DNA from: Pseudomonadota bacterium
GTDB lineage: Bacteria; Pseudomonadota; Alphaproteobacteria; Azospirillales; Azospirillaceae
Assembly (NCBI GenBank): GCA_023412175.1
Contig: JAEYOB010000134.1
Span: forward strand, 1-5,743
DNA length: 5,743 bases
Reading direction: 5' to 3'
Shown here: piece by piece, positions 1 to 5,743 of the stretch
Numbering within the stretch: position 1 is the stretch's first letter
Layout of the letters: the number at the start of each line of letters is the position of its first letter
Made by a program: the position numbers and the translations under genes
Notes under the pieces: model-generated
What the model was told of the DNA's origin: nothing
Database searches by the model: none
Seen by the model: the letters and a program-made list of their open reading frames with translations, nothing else

Positions 1-948
1 GGCCTGCAGTTCGTGGATCTTGTCCAGGGTGACGGTCGCCTTCTCGCCGAGGATCTTGATCAGAACCGTGGCCTCCTTGGGGAGCTTTTTCTCCTTCTCC
101 AGCTTTTCGATCTGGGCGATCAGCTTCTTGGCCTGCTGATAGAGTTTTTCGGACTTCTCATCCATCTTGGCGGTCTTGGCATGGAACTCCACGAGGGTTT
201 TCTGCATGCCGCCGACCGACTTCACGAAGGGAACGCCCAGGATCGCCGCAACTTCCCGCGCACCGGCTTTGAAGTTGAGTTCGCCGCTGCTGTAGGCATT
301 CGCGAGGACGTCGTCGATCTCCCGCAGGTCCTTTTCCGCCTTTTCGATGTCGCGGGCGAAGGTGTAGATCTCCGCAGCCATGGATCCGGCCGTCTTCGCG
401 ATGCTGCCGACGGTCATGCAGATGCCGAGGATGGCGACCGGCGTGGCTGCCCCCGCGGTCAGCGCGGCGCCGGCAACGTTGGCGGCGACCGACACAGATC
501 CGGCGGCGATGCTGATGGAGCCCTGCACCATCTTCCAGGCGAACTGCAGCTTGAACTTGGACATGTCTTTTTTCTTGCTGACGTAGTTCGCCCAAGCCTT
601 TTCGACCGCCTTGACGGCGAGCCCGCCCTGCGCCTCGGTGGCCTGTTTGCAGAAGACGTTGAGCGTCTTCTCGCGATCTGCCATCTCTTTTTCATTGGCC
701 GGCGGCTTCTTGGCGAGATTGGCGTCGAAATCGAGAATAGCGCCGTGAATGTCCTTCTTGGAGGCGTTCAACTGTTCATAGGCGGCCATGATCAGGTGCT
801 GGATAATGAGCTTGTCCTTGTCGACAGCCTTCTGCAAATCCTTCGGGATGTCCTTCAGTTCGACGGTGGCCTTCATGGCCGGCACCTTCAGGTGCTTCGT
901 CTTCAGGCCAGCCGAAAAGTCCATCTCAGCAAGCTTTATGCCCGGCAT
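1..948 (-). CDS. Uncharacterised T6SS-linked protein with Gly/Ala-rich hydrophobic core; candidate effector (partial, 3' end missing)
   Basis: The reading frame is open from an ATG at 948-946 to the left edge, giving 316 residues with no stop, so the C-terminus lies outside the window. The start is supported by a GGGAG ribosome site (955-959) six bases upstream. I recognise no family. Residues 1-139 are soluble and lysine-rich, starting MPGIKLAEMD. Residues 140-184 contain no charged residue and are rich in Gly, Ala, Ser and Val, with a proline at 170 that could split them into two short membrane helices. Residues 193-290 are highly charged and probably helical or coiled-coil (for example YQQAKKLIAQIEKLEKEKK). 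No N-terminal signal peptide is visible. The gene diverges from a PAAR-like gene beside vgrG, so a T6SS cargo role, possibly membrane insertion or pore formation, is plausible. That role is inferred from context and composition, not homology. It could instead be a structural or accessory protein. Existence of the gene is well supported; function is not. Confidence 0.8.
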   Translation of the reverse strand, partial: MPGIKLAEMDFSAGLKTKHLKVPAMKATVELKDIPKDLQKAVDKDKLIIQHLIMAAYEQLNASKKDIHGAILDFDANLAKKPPANEKEMADREKTLNVFCKQATEAQGGLAVKAVEKAWANYVSKKKDMSKFKLQFAWKMVQGSISIAAGSVSVAANVAGAALTAGAATPVAILGICMTVGSIAKTAGSMAAEIYTFARDIEKAEKDLREIDDVLANAYSSGELNFKAGAREVAAILGVPFVKSVGGMQKTLVEFHAKTAKMDEKSEKLYQQAKKLIAQIEKLEKEKKLPKEATVLIKILGEKATVTLDKIHELQA

Positions 949-1049
949 GTCTCTCTCCCGCTTTCGTGTGACCAACGTCGGTGCATGCCGCGCATGAGTG
1001 AATGCGGCTTCGGCCGGTGCCGGATTGCACCAGCTTTCCTGACTGACGA

Positions 1050-1073
1050 CATTGTTGAATCATTGACACAATG
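1050..1073. promoter_or_regulatory. AT-rich inverted repeat, possible operator
   Basis: The arms CATTGT (1050-1055) and ACAATG (1068-1073) are perfect complements around a 12-base spacer. They sit in the most AT-rich patch of the divergent region, about 100 bases upstream of the left-edge gene start. The size and spacing would suit a dimeric regulator. No specific regulator family is recognised, and a repeat this short can arise by chance. Confidence 0.25.
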
Positions 1074-1175
1074 GTCGCCTTCATTCGACGAGGATCGACT
1101 CCATAGTGGATGGGTCCGGTGGTGGCGGCCGGGGTGCCCGGAGGCTCGACGGCACTGGAAGAAGCAACCGCGGCG

Positions 1176-1203
1176 AAGCGGTCGGGCGCGCTGCAAAGCG
1201 GTC
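1176..1203 (+). repeat. Direct repeat AAGCGGTC x2, 20-base spacing
   Basis: The octamer AAGCGGTC occurs at 1176-1183 and again at 1196-1203, start to start 20 bases, close to two turns of the helix. That is typical of paired activator sites on one face of the DNA. It lies about 130-160 bases upstream of the PAAR-like start. In GC-rich sequence an octamer repeat may be accidental. Confidence 0.2.
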
Positions 1204-1242
1204 CGAGAATGCTTCATCCTGGGCCATTGGCGTCTTGATCGG

Positions 1243-1256
1243 GACCTTGAAAGGTC
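1243..1256. promoter_or_regulatory. Perfect short palindrome, possible operator or small hairpin
   Basis: GACCTT (1243-1248) and AAGGTC (1251-1256) form a perfect dyad with two central bases. It is about 80 bases upstream of the PAAR-like start and just before an AGGAGG at 1267-1272. As RNA it could only form a 5-bp stem with a 4-base loop, so a protein-binding dyad is more likely than a terminator. No T-tract follows. Confidence 0.25.
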
Positions 1257-1334
1257 GTCACTCTTCAGGAGGACAGTCCGGATGAATCGAACTGCGCCGT
1301 ACCATGTGTTGGCGAACGCGAAGGGAGGCCGGGG

Positions 1335-1727
1335 ATGTCGCAGGCGGTGTGCGCGGGTGCGATGATGACCTGCACCATGGGAGCCACCCCGTCGTCGCTG
1401 GTGGTCCTGCCGGTCAGCCGCACCTTGGCAGGCGGCCCCCCGGCCGCGAACATCATGGACAACAAGCCGATGGTGAACATCCTGCCCTTCGGCGTGTGCC
1501 GCAGCCCGGCGAATCCCATCGTGGCGTCGATGATTCCGGTCCCGCCGCCGGGTGTCATCAAGCCGCAACCCTGCATCCCCTGCACCGTGGCGCCGTGGAT
1601 GCCGGGCGCGCCGACGGTGCTGGTCGGCAACATGCCGGCGCTGACCTCGACCAGCAAGCTGATGTGCATGTGGGGCGGCATGATCCAGATCACGCTGCCC
1701 GGTCAGTTTACCGTGCAGATGCCCTGA
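1335..1727 (+). CDS. DUF4280 PAAR-like T6SS spike-tip protein
   Basis: This complete 130-residue protein probably caps the VgrG trimer as the sharp tip of the T6SS needle and may carry cargo. The family call comes from recalled DUF4280 signatures: an N-terminal VCAGAMMTCTMGATPS segment, MDNKPMVNILPFGVC (41-55), PGAPTVLVGNMPAL (90-103) and a C-terminal CMWGGMIQITLPGQ (111-124). Length is normal for stand-alone members. There are six cysteines (6, 13, 55, 80, 83, 111) and no histidine, unlike classical PAAR proteins, which typically use mainly histidines to hold a metal. C80 and C83 form a CxxC after a proline-rich loop (68-79). The ATG is supported by GGGAGG (1323-1328), six bases upstream. 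It converges on the MORN gene, with stops 6 bases apart. No signal peptide or toxin extension is present, so any effector would be a separate protein. Confidence 0.85.
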   Translation: MSQAVCAGAMMTCTMGATPSSLVVLPVSRTLAGGPPAANIMDNKPMVNILPFGVCRSPANPIVASMIPVPPPGVIKPQPCIPCTVAPWMPGAPTVLVGNMPALTSTSKLMCMWGGMIQITLPGQFTVQMP

Positions 1728-1733
1728 CCACGG

Positions 1734-2420
1734 TCACGCCTTCGGCGGAAGCACCACGGCGATCTCCTTCCCGCCTTCCGAGAAGGTCCGCAGCGGCTCG
1801 ACCAGCACGCCGCTCCGATAGACGCCGCGCTGCATCAGTGCCCCGGAGGGGAAATAGCGACACAACTCGCCCTCCTGAAGGCCGTCCAGGAATTCGGAGC
1901 GTTCGCTCATAGCGCCGTCCTCGTAGTATCCCAGCACCGGCCCATGCAGGTGGTCGTTGGCGAAGGTCTCGCGGCGGATCAGGCGGCCTTGGGGGCTGTG
2001 GAACCGCGCTTCGCCTTCGCGCTTGCCGGCCTTGTACTGAAACACCGCAGCGACGGTCCCGTTGTCGTTGAGGAAGGCCGAGGGGCCGTCCAGCATGCCT
2101 GCGCGGTAGGTCATGCGGCACGTCGGGCGTTCGTTCGCGTAGAAGGTTGTCACCCCGTGCTGGACGCCGTCGAAATACTCCGCGACCTGCGCCAGCGTGC
2201 CGTCGGCGTGATAGTGGCGCACCTCCCCATGCATCAGGTCGGCCCGCATCCGGGCGCGCAGGAGCGGCCTGTCGCCGTCCCCATAGGCGGTGAAGACGCC
2301 ATGGAAGCGTCCCCCGTGCATCTCGCCGGAGCGGACGATGCGTCCCGTGGCGTCGCGGTCTTCGACCGGCAGCGGATCGGGGGAGGAAGCCGGGGCGGCA
2401 GCGGATTGCTCGTCGGACAC
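1734..2420 (-). CDS. MORN-type (YwqK-like) repeat protein, putative T6SS adaptor or immunity protein
   Basis: After a disordered, Ala/Pro-rich N-terminus (1-30), the 228-residue protein is about eight units of 23-24 residues. Clear units begin near residues 58, 82, 105, 129, 153, 177 and 201, each on the plan Y-x-x-G-x-x-x-G-x(4)-Y-x-x-x-G-x-L, for example YKAGKREGEARFHSPQGRL. This matches the MORN_2 variant repeat of YwqK-type proteins; B. subtilis YwqK is the antitoxin to a secreted deaminase toxin. No signal peptide or membrane segment is seen, so it is probably cytoplasmic. The start is GTG at 2420-2418, one base after the vgrG stop, with AAGG (2430-2433) inside the vgrG end as ribosome site; translation is probably coupled to vgrG. 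Location suggests it helps load cargo on this VgrG or neutralises a cognate toxin. Neither is shown by the sequence. Confidence 0.82.
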   Translation of the reverse strand: MSDEQSAAAPASSPDPLPVEDRDATGRIVRSGEMHGGRFHGVFTAYGDGDRPLLRARMRADLMHGEVRHYHADGTLAQVAEYFDGVQHGVTTFYANERPTCRMTYRAGMLDGPSAFLNDNGTVAAVFQYKAGKREGEARFHSPQGRLIRRETFANDHLHGPVLGYYEDGAMSERSEFLDGLQEGELCRYFPSGALMQRGVYRSGVLVEPLRTFSEGGKEIAVVLPPKA

Positions 2421-2421
2421 G

Positions 2422-4521
2422 TCAGTTCACCTTCACCAGGCCACCCTTGAGCGTCAGCATCGCGCTCGCACTCACCTCGCCGGTCGTCTGTCCCTTCACG
2501 GCGGCGGTCAGCCCCTCGGCGGTCAGCCCCAGTCCGGCCTTCAGGTCCAGTCCCATGCCGGCCTTGATGCTGGTCGCCATGCCCGACTTGATGTCCAGCC
2601 CCGTTCCCGCCTTGATGGTGGCGGCGGCGCCCGACTTGACGTCCAGCGCGGTGCCGGCGTCCAGTTCCATGGCGGTCGCCGACTTGATGCCGACATTGGC
2701 GGAGGTGGAGGTCAGCTTGATCGACTTGCCCTTGATGACGATGTCGCCGGTGACGTTGATGGTCAGGTTGCCCTTGACGGTCAGCGTGTAGTTGCCGTCG
2801 GTGCTGTGGTCGTAATTGGCGTTGTTGGTGTGCGTCTCATTGTCCTTCACCGTGACGGCGCGCGTGCCCTTCGACACGGAATGGGTTTCGTTGCCCTCGG
2901 TCACGGTGATGCTGTGGTCGTTCTTCACCGTCAGCTTGCGGTCGTGCTTCACATCGATGGTGCTGTCGTTCTCGATGGTCTCGATTTCGTCGTGTTTGAC
3001 CAGTCGCGTCAGGTCGTTCAGGACCTTGATGTTGAAGTCCTTCTGGGCGTGGAGGAATATCTCCTCCTTGTCGGCCTTGTCCTCGAACCGGATCTCGTTG
3101 AACTTGCCGGCGCCGGCCTTCGAGGTCTGGGGCTTGATCGTGCTCTTGGTCGAATCGTCGGGCAGGGTGTAGGGCACCGTCTGCTCGGCGTTGTAGACCG
3201 AGCCGGTGACCAGCGGCCGGTCGGGATCGCCGTCCAGGAAGGTGACGACCACCTCCTGGCCGACGCGCGGGAAGAACATGATGCCGTAGTTCTTGCCGGC
3301 CCAGTTCTGCGCGACGCGCACCCAGCAGGAACTCTTCTCGTCCTTCTGCCCCAGGCGGTCCCAGTGGAACTGCACCTTGATGCGGCCGTACTGGTCGAGC
3401 CAGATCTCCTCGCCCGCCTTGCCGACCACGATGGCGGTCTGCGTCGAATGGATACGCGGCTTGGTCGCCGTGTCCAGCGGGCGGAACGGCACATCCGGTG
3501 GAAAGGCGGTGAAGTGTGCGTGGAAATGCCCGCTCGCCCCGTCGAGGCGCACCGAATGCAGGACGTACTCGGCGTTCAGATCGCTCTTGCGGTGGCCCGA
3601 CACGGTGATGCGCGTGCCCGTTTGCAAGGAACGGCAGACTCCGCTGCCGCGCACCCGCTGGCCGGGGAAGGCCAGCGCCTGCTGGCGCAGCTTCGCCAGC
3701 GCCTCGCCGTCGGCGGAGGTGGTGTGCCGCCCCATGTAGTCGTTGATGGTGCCGGTTCCCGCCGCACCCTCGGCTGTGGCGTAGAGATCGGTGGACGGAG
3801 TTTCGAAGTTGTAGCCGTCGATGCCGTAGCTTTTGGGCGTTACGCGGCGCTCCACGCTCAGCGAGGTGATGATGTCGTCGTCGTCGTCATGCCCCTCGGC
3901 GGCCCGGTACTCGAAGGCGTCGAGCAGCGGGCTGGTCGGGAAGGCGCCGTCGCCGTCGCCCAGTACCAGCGTGTGCTTTCCGTCCTCGTGCGAGAAGTAA
4001 TAGAAAATTCCTTCCTCTTCGAGCAGTCGGGCGATGAAGTTGTAGTCCGTCTCGCGGTACTGGACGCAATATTCGCGCGGGTTGTAGGTGCCGGTCAGCG
4101 ACTTCTTGATGGCGGTGAAGCCGGCGTCCTGGCAGACCGCCTCGACGATTTCCGGCACCGTCTTTTCCTGGAAGATGCGGGAGTCGCCGGAATGGGTCAG
4201 CATCCACAGCCAGGGGTGCAGTTCCGCCTCGTAGTGCGCGACGAGACTGCGGTCGTCGATGTGGGTCAACTCGATCCGCCCGACGATGGCGTTGATGTAG
4301 CGCTTGGTCTCGCGGTCGCCGAGGGTGATGGCGATGGTCACCGGCTTGCCGACGATCTGGTCGAAGGCGATGTCGTCGTCCGACGAGATCATGGTGATCC
4401 GGTAGGTGAAGAGGGACGACAGCCGCTCCTCGCCGACGAGGGTCCGCAACGCCAGCGCGTCCGGCCCCAGCGGGGTCGTGATCGTCAGGTATTGCCGGGC
4501 TTGGGAGAAGCGGGTGGTCAT
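2422..4521 (-). CDS. vgrG: VgrG/TssI spike protein
   Basis: This complete 699-residue VgrG would form the trimeric spike at the head of the T6SS tail tube, carrying the tip protein and effectors into target cells. Residues about 1-365 are the phage gp27-like base, including the typical YRETDYNFIARLLEEEGIFYYF segment (155-176). Residues about 366-445 are the gp5 OB-fold, with QYGRIKVQFHWDR (377-389), NWAGKNYGIMFFPRVGQE (406-423) and LDGDPDRPLVTGSVYN (429-444). From about 475 to the end is the gp5 C-terminal beta-helix, rich in short V/I-x-V repeats. It finishes at ...LKGGLVKVN without an added enzymatic domain, so this looks like a structural rather than an evolved VgrG. The ATG has AGGGA (4529-4533) seven bases upstream, in the 16-base gap after tssH. 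An Asp run at 212-216 lies in the base domain. Confidence 0.97.
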   Translation of the reverse strand: MTTRFSQARQYLTITTPLGPDALALRTLVGEERLSSLFTYRITMISSDDDIAFDQIVGKPVTIAITLGDRETKRYINAIVGRIELTHIDDRSLVAHYEAELHPWLWMLTHSGDSRIFQEKTVPEIVEAVCQDAGFTAIKKSLTGTYNPREYCVQYRETDYNFIARLLEEEGIFYYFSHEDGKHTLVLGDGDGAFPTSPLLDAFEYRAAEGHDDDDDIITSLSVERRVTPKSYGIDGYNFETPSTDLYATAEGAAGTGTINDYMGRHTTSADGEALAKLRQQALAFPGQRVRGSGVCRSLQTGTRITVSGHRKSDLNAEYVLHSVRLDGASGHFHAHFTAFPPDVPFRPLDTATKPRIHSTQTAIVVGKAGEEIWLDQYGRIKVQFHWDRLGQKDEKSSCWVRVAQNWAGKNYGIMFFPRVGQEVVVTFLDGDPDRPLVTGSVYNAEQTVPYTLPDDSTKSTIKPQTSKAGAGKFNEIRFEDKADKEEIFLHAQKDFNIKVLNDLTRLVKHDEIETIENDSTIDVKHDRKLTVKNDHSITVTEGNETHSVSKGTRAVTVKDNETHTNNANYDHSTDGNYTLTVKGNLTINVTGDIVIKGKSIKLTSTSANVGIKSATAMELDAGTALDVKSGAAATIKAGTGLDIKSGMATSIKAGMGLDLKAGLGLTAEGLTAAVKGQTTGEVSASAMLTLKGGLVKVN
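2512..2655 (-). repeat. Three 16-residue (48-base) tandem repeats in the VgrG beta-helix
   Basis: VgrG residues 623-638, 639-654 and 655-670 align as three consecutive units starting GTALDVKSG, GTGLDIKSG and GMGLDLKAG. The DNA repeats in parallel as 48-base units (roughly GACxTCAAGxCCGGC). This suggests lengthening of the spike by tandem duplication, with unit 3 the most diverged. Confidence 0.75.
3874..3888. repeat. (GTC)5 trinucleotide run encoding Asp5 in VgrG
   Basis: Five uninterrupted GTC units on the plus strand read as GAC codons on the minus strand, giving Asp 212-216 in a loop of the gp27-like domain. Length change here would alter the Asp count without shifting the frame. Confidence 0.7.
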
Positions 4522-4537
4522 TGTTGCGTCCCTGCGG

Positions 4538-5743
4538 TCAGCCGGCCGGCGCGTCCGTGGTCACGCGGAAGCGGCCGCCCTCGTCGTGATCGACGGTGAT
4601 ACGGCCGACCGCGCGGCCGGCAGCGACCTGATCGAGGATGCGGACCGCAACCTCCGGCACGACGAACTCCGACAGCAGCGTGTCGATCATGCGCGCCCCG
4701 GCGTCGGAGTTCAGCGCCCGCTGCACCAGCGCCTCGACCGCCCGCCCGGTGACCTCCAGCTCGGCGCCGCGGTTGCCGGCGGTGCGGCGTTGCAGCTTGC
4801 CGAGCTTCATCGTCACGATGCTGCGGATCTGCGCCTCGCTCAGCGGGTAGTAGGGGATGGTGGTGAGGCGGCCGAGGAAGGCGGCGCGGAAGCGGCGGCG
4901 CAGCACGCCTGAGATCGCCTCGATGCCCTCCGTGCAGGCCTCGCGGATCAGGCCGGCGTCGAGCGTCCGGCGGCCCAGTTCGAACAGTTCGGTGTCGCCC
5001 AGGTTGCTGGTGAGCAGGATCAGGGTGTTGCGGAAGTCGACCTCAACGCCCTCGCCGTCCTCCAGCACGCCCTTGTCGAACACTTGGTAGAACATGTCGA
5101 GCACGTCCGGGTGGGCCTTCTCCACCTCGTCCATCAGGATCACCGAATGCGGGCGACGGCGCACCGCCTCGGTCAGCACGCCGCCGCTGCCGTAGCCGAC
5201 ATAGCCCGGAGGGGCGCCGCGCAGCGTCGCTACCGCGTGCGCCTCCTGGTACTCGGACATGTTGATGGTGATCAGGCTGTCCTCGCCGCCGTTCAGCAAT
5301 TCGGCCAGGGCCAGCGCGGTCTCGGTCTTGCCGACGCCGCTCGGCCCGCTCAGCAGGAAGACGCCGATCGGGCGGTGCGGCTCGTTGAGGCCGGCGCGGT
5401 AGCCGCGGACCGAGCGGGCGATGGCCTGCAACGCCTGCGGCTGCCCGACGACGCGGGCGGCCATGCGTTCCTCCAGGTTGGCGACGACCTCCAGGTCGTC
5501 CTTGGACATGGAGCCGACGGGAATCCCGGTCCAGTTTGACACCACCGCGGCGACGACGGAGCTGTCGACGCGGTGAGGTACCAGCGCGTTGTCGCCCTGG
5601 ACGGCGCGCAGCTTCTCGGTCGCCGCCACCGCCTCGACATGGTGACCGGCCTTGGTGGCGGTTTCCACCGCCTCCACGAGGTCGCGTTCGCGGCGCCAGC
5701 GCTCGTCGAGCGCGGCGCGCTCGGCCGCGATGGTGTCGCGGCG
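4538..5743 (-). CDS. tssH: T6SS sheath-disassembly ATPase TssH/ClpV, C-terminal part
   Basis: ClpV is a hexameric cytoplasmic AAA+ ATPase that extracts and recycles contracted TssB/TssC sheath. Only the last 401 residues are here. The frame is open through the right edge, so the N-domain, the first AAA+ module and the true start lie beyond 5743. In fragment numbering, residues 1-50 are the charged end of the middle domain. The second AAA+ module has Walker A GPSGVGKT (133-140), pore loop GYVGYG (180-185), Walker B VILMDEVEKAH (201-211), sensor 1 LLTSN (243-247), a candidate arginine finger R292, and sensor 2 GAR (349-351). All core motifs are intact, so this domain should hydrolyse ATP. The text around 161-240 (MSEYQEAHAVATLRGAPPGYVGYG, then VFDKGVLEDGEG) fits ClpV better than housekeeping ClpB, as does the following vgrG. 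It ends in TGA at 4540-4538. Confidence 0.96.
   Translation of the reverse strand, partial: RRDTIAAERAALDERWRRERDLVEAVETATKAGHHVEAVAATEKLRAVQGDNALVPHRVDSSVVAAVVSNWTGIPVGSMSKDDLEVVANLEERMAARVVGQPQALQAIARSVRGYRAGLNEPHRPIGVFLLSGPSGVGKTETALALAELLNGGEDSLITINMSEYQEAHAVATLRGAPPGYVGYGSGGVLTEAVRRRPHSVILMDEVEKAHPDVLDMFYQVFDKGVLEDGEGVEVDFRNTLILLTSNLGDTELFELGRRTLDAGLIREACTEGIEAISGVLRRRFRAAFLGRLTTIPYYPLSEAQIRSIVTMKLGKLQRRTAGNRGAELEVTGRAVEALVQRALNSDAGARMIDTLLSEFVVPEVAVRILDQVAAGRAVGRITVDHDEGGRFRVTTDAPAG

Larger units (their letters stand above)
949..1334. other. Divergent intergenic region, probable promoter/regulatory DNA
   Basis: This 386-base stretch separates the start codons of the left-edge gene (minus) and the PAAR-like gene (plus), so it should hold the promoters of both. 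I see no convincing longer gene, RNA gene or terminator. It contains an AT-rich patch with an inverted repeat (1050-1073), a direct repeat of AAGCGGTC (1176-1183 and 1196-1203), a perfect palindrome (1243-1256), and a weak GGTGC/GCACC hairpin (1016-1031). A TTGACA sequence at 1063-1068 has no good -10 partner at 16-18 bases. I looked for the sigma-54 GG-N10-GC signature, common upstream of T6SS genes, and found only near-misses with wrong spacing. A 27-codon ORF with an AGGAGG site begins at 1282 and overlaps the next gene. Confidence 0.6.

Noticed and set aside
158..695. Two minus-strand ORFs of 145 and 78 codons (158-595 and 459-695)
   Set aside because: They are Arg/His-rich frames offset from the 316-codon minus-strand frame, which has a good start site and natural composition.
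1063..1091. TTGACA as a -35 promoter element
   Set aside because: No TATAAT-like hexamer lies 16-18 bases downstream; the sequence there is CGACGA-like.
1148..1166. Sigma-54 promoter (GGCAC...GC)
   Set aside because: The spacing between the GG and GC doublets is 11 rather than 10 bases and the -12 element lacks the TT, so it does not meet the signature.
13..1365. Plus-strand ORF of 450 codons across the left gene and the intergenic region
   Set aside because: It is antisense to the well-supported minus-strand gene at 1-948 and crosses the promoter region. Its composition (runs of Leu/Gly/Asp then Arg-rich) is typical of a shadow frame.
936..1693. Minus-strand ORFs of 210 and 142 codons opposite the PAAR-like gene
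   Set aside because: They overlap the recognisable DUF4280 protein in antisense and have no ribosome site or family features.
2422..2900. Toxin domain fused to the VgrG C-terminus
   Set aside because: The C-terminal part is all short beta-helix repeats ending in the usual LKGGLVKVN tail, with no globular extension.
2290..4599. Plus-strand ORF of 769 codons antisense to vgrG
   Set aside because: It is an antisense shadow caused by high GC at third positions. The minus strand encodes an unmistakable VgrG, and the plus product is low-complexity Val/Gly/Arg/Asp with no domain.
4538..5743. Housekeeping disaggregase ClpB
   Set aside because: Sequence around the second AAA+ module fits ClpV better, and the gene is followed at 16 bases by vgrG.

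Overview
This window is part of a type VI secretion system (T6SS) locus from a GC-rich bacterium, with coding sequence strongly biased to G/C at third codon positions. The protein styles fit a GC-rich proteobacterium, possibly an Azospirillum-like alphaproteobacterium. That guess rests on composition and general protein flavour only; there is no rRNA or other marker here.

Layout, right to left on the minus strand: the C-terminal 401 residues of the sheath-recycling AAA+ ATPase TssH/ClpV (4538-5743, entering from beyond the right edge); a complete VgrG/TssI spike protein (2422-4521) starting 16 bases after it; and a 228-residue MORN-type repeat protein (1734-2420) starting one base after the vgrG stop with a GTG codon. 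These three look like one transcription unit. Converging on it from the plus strand, with stop codons only 6 bases apart, is a 130-residue DUF4280-type PAAR-like protein (1335-1727), a probable cap for the VgrG tip. Left of that is a 386-base non-coding divergent region (949-1334) with several small symmetric or repeated sequences. Beyond it a minus-strand gene (1-948) runs off the left edge. It is open for 316 codons, matches no family I recognise, and has a 45-residue charge-free Gly/Ala/Ser-rich stretch between lysine-rich helical regions.

How the genes may work together: VgrG plus the PAAR-like protein would form the puncturing tip, and ClpV would recycle the contracted sheath. The MORN protein may act as a loading adaptor or immunity factor. 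The left-edge protein is the best candidate for a cargo effector, perhaps membrane-active. The ClpV and VgrG assignments are firm, the PAAR-like assignment is good, and the functions of the MORN and left-edge proteins are inference.
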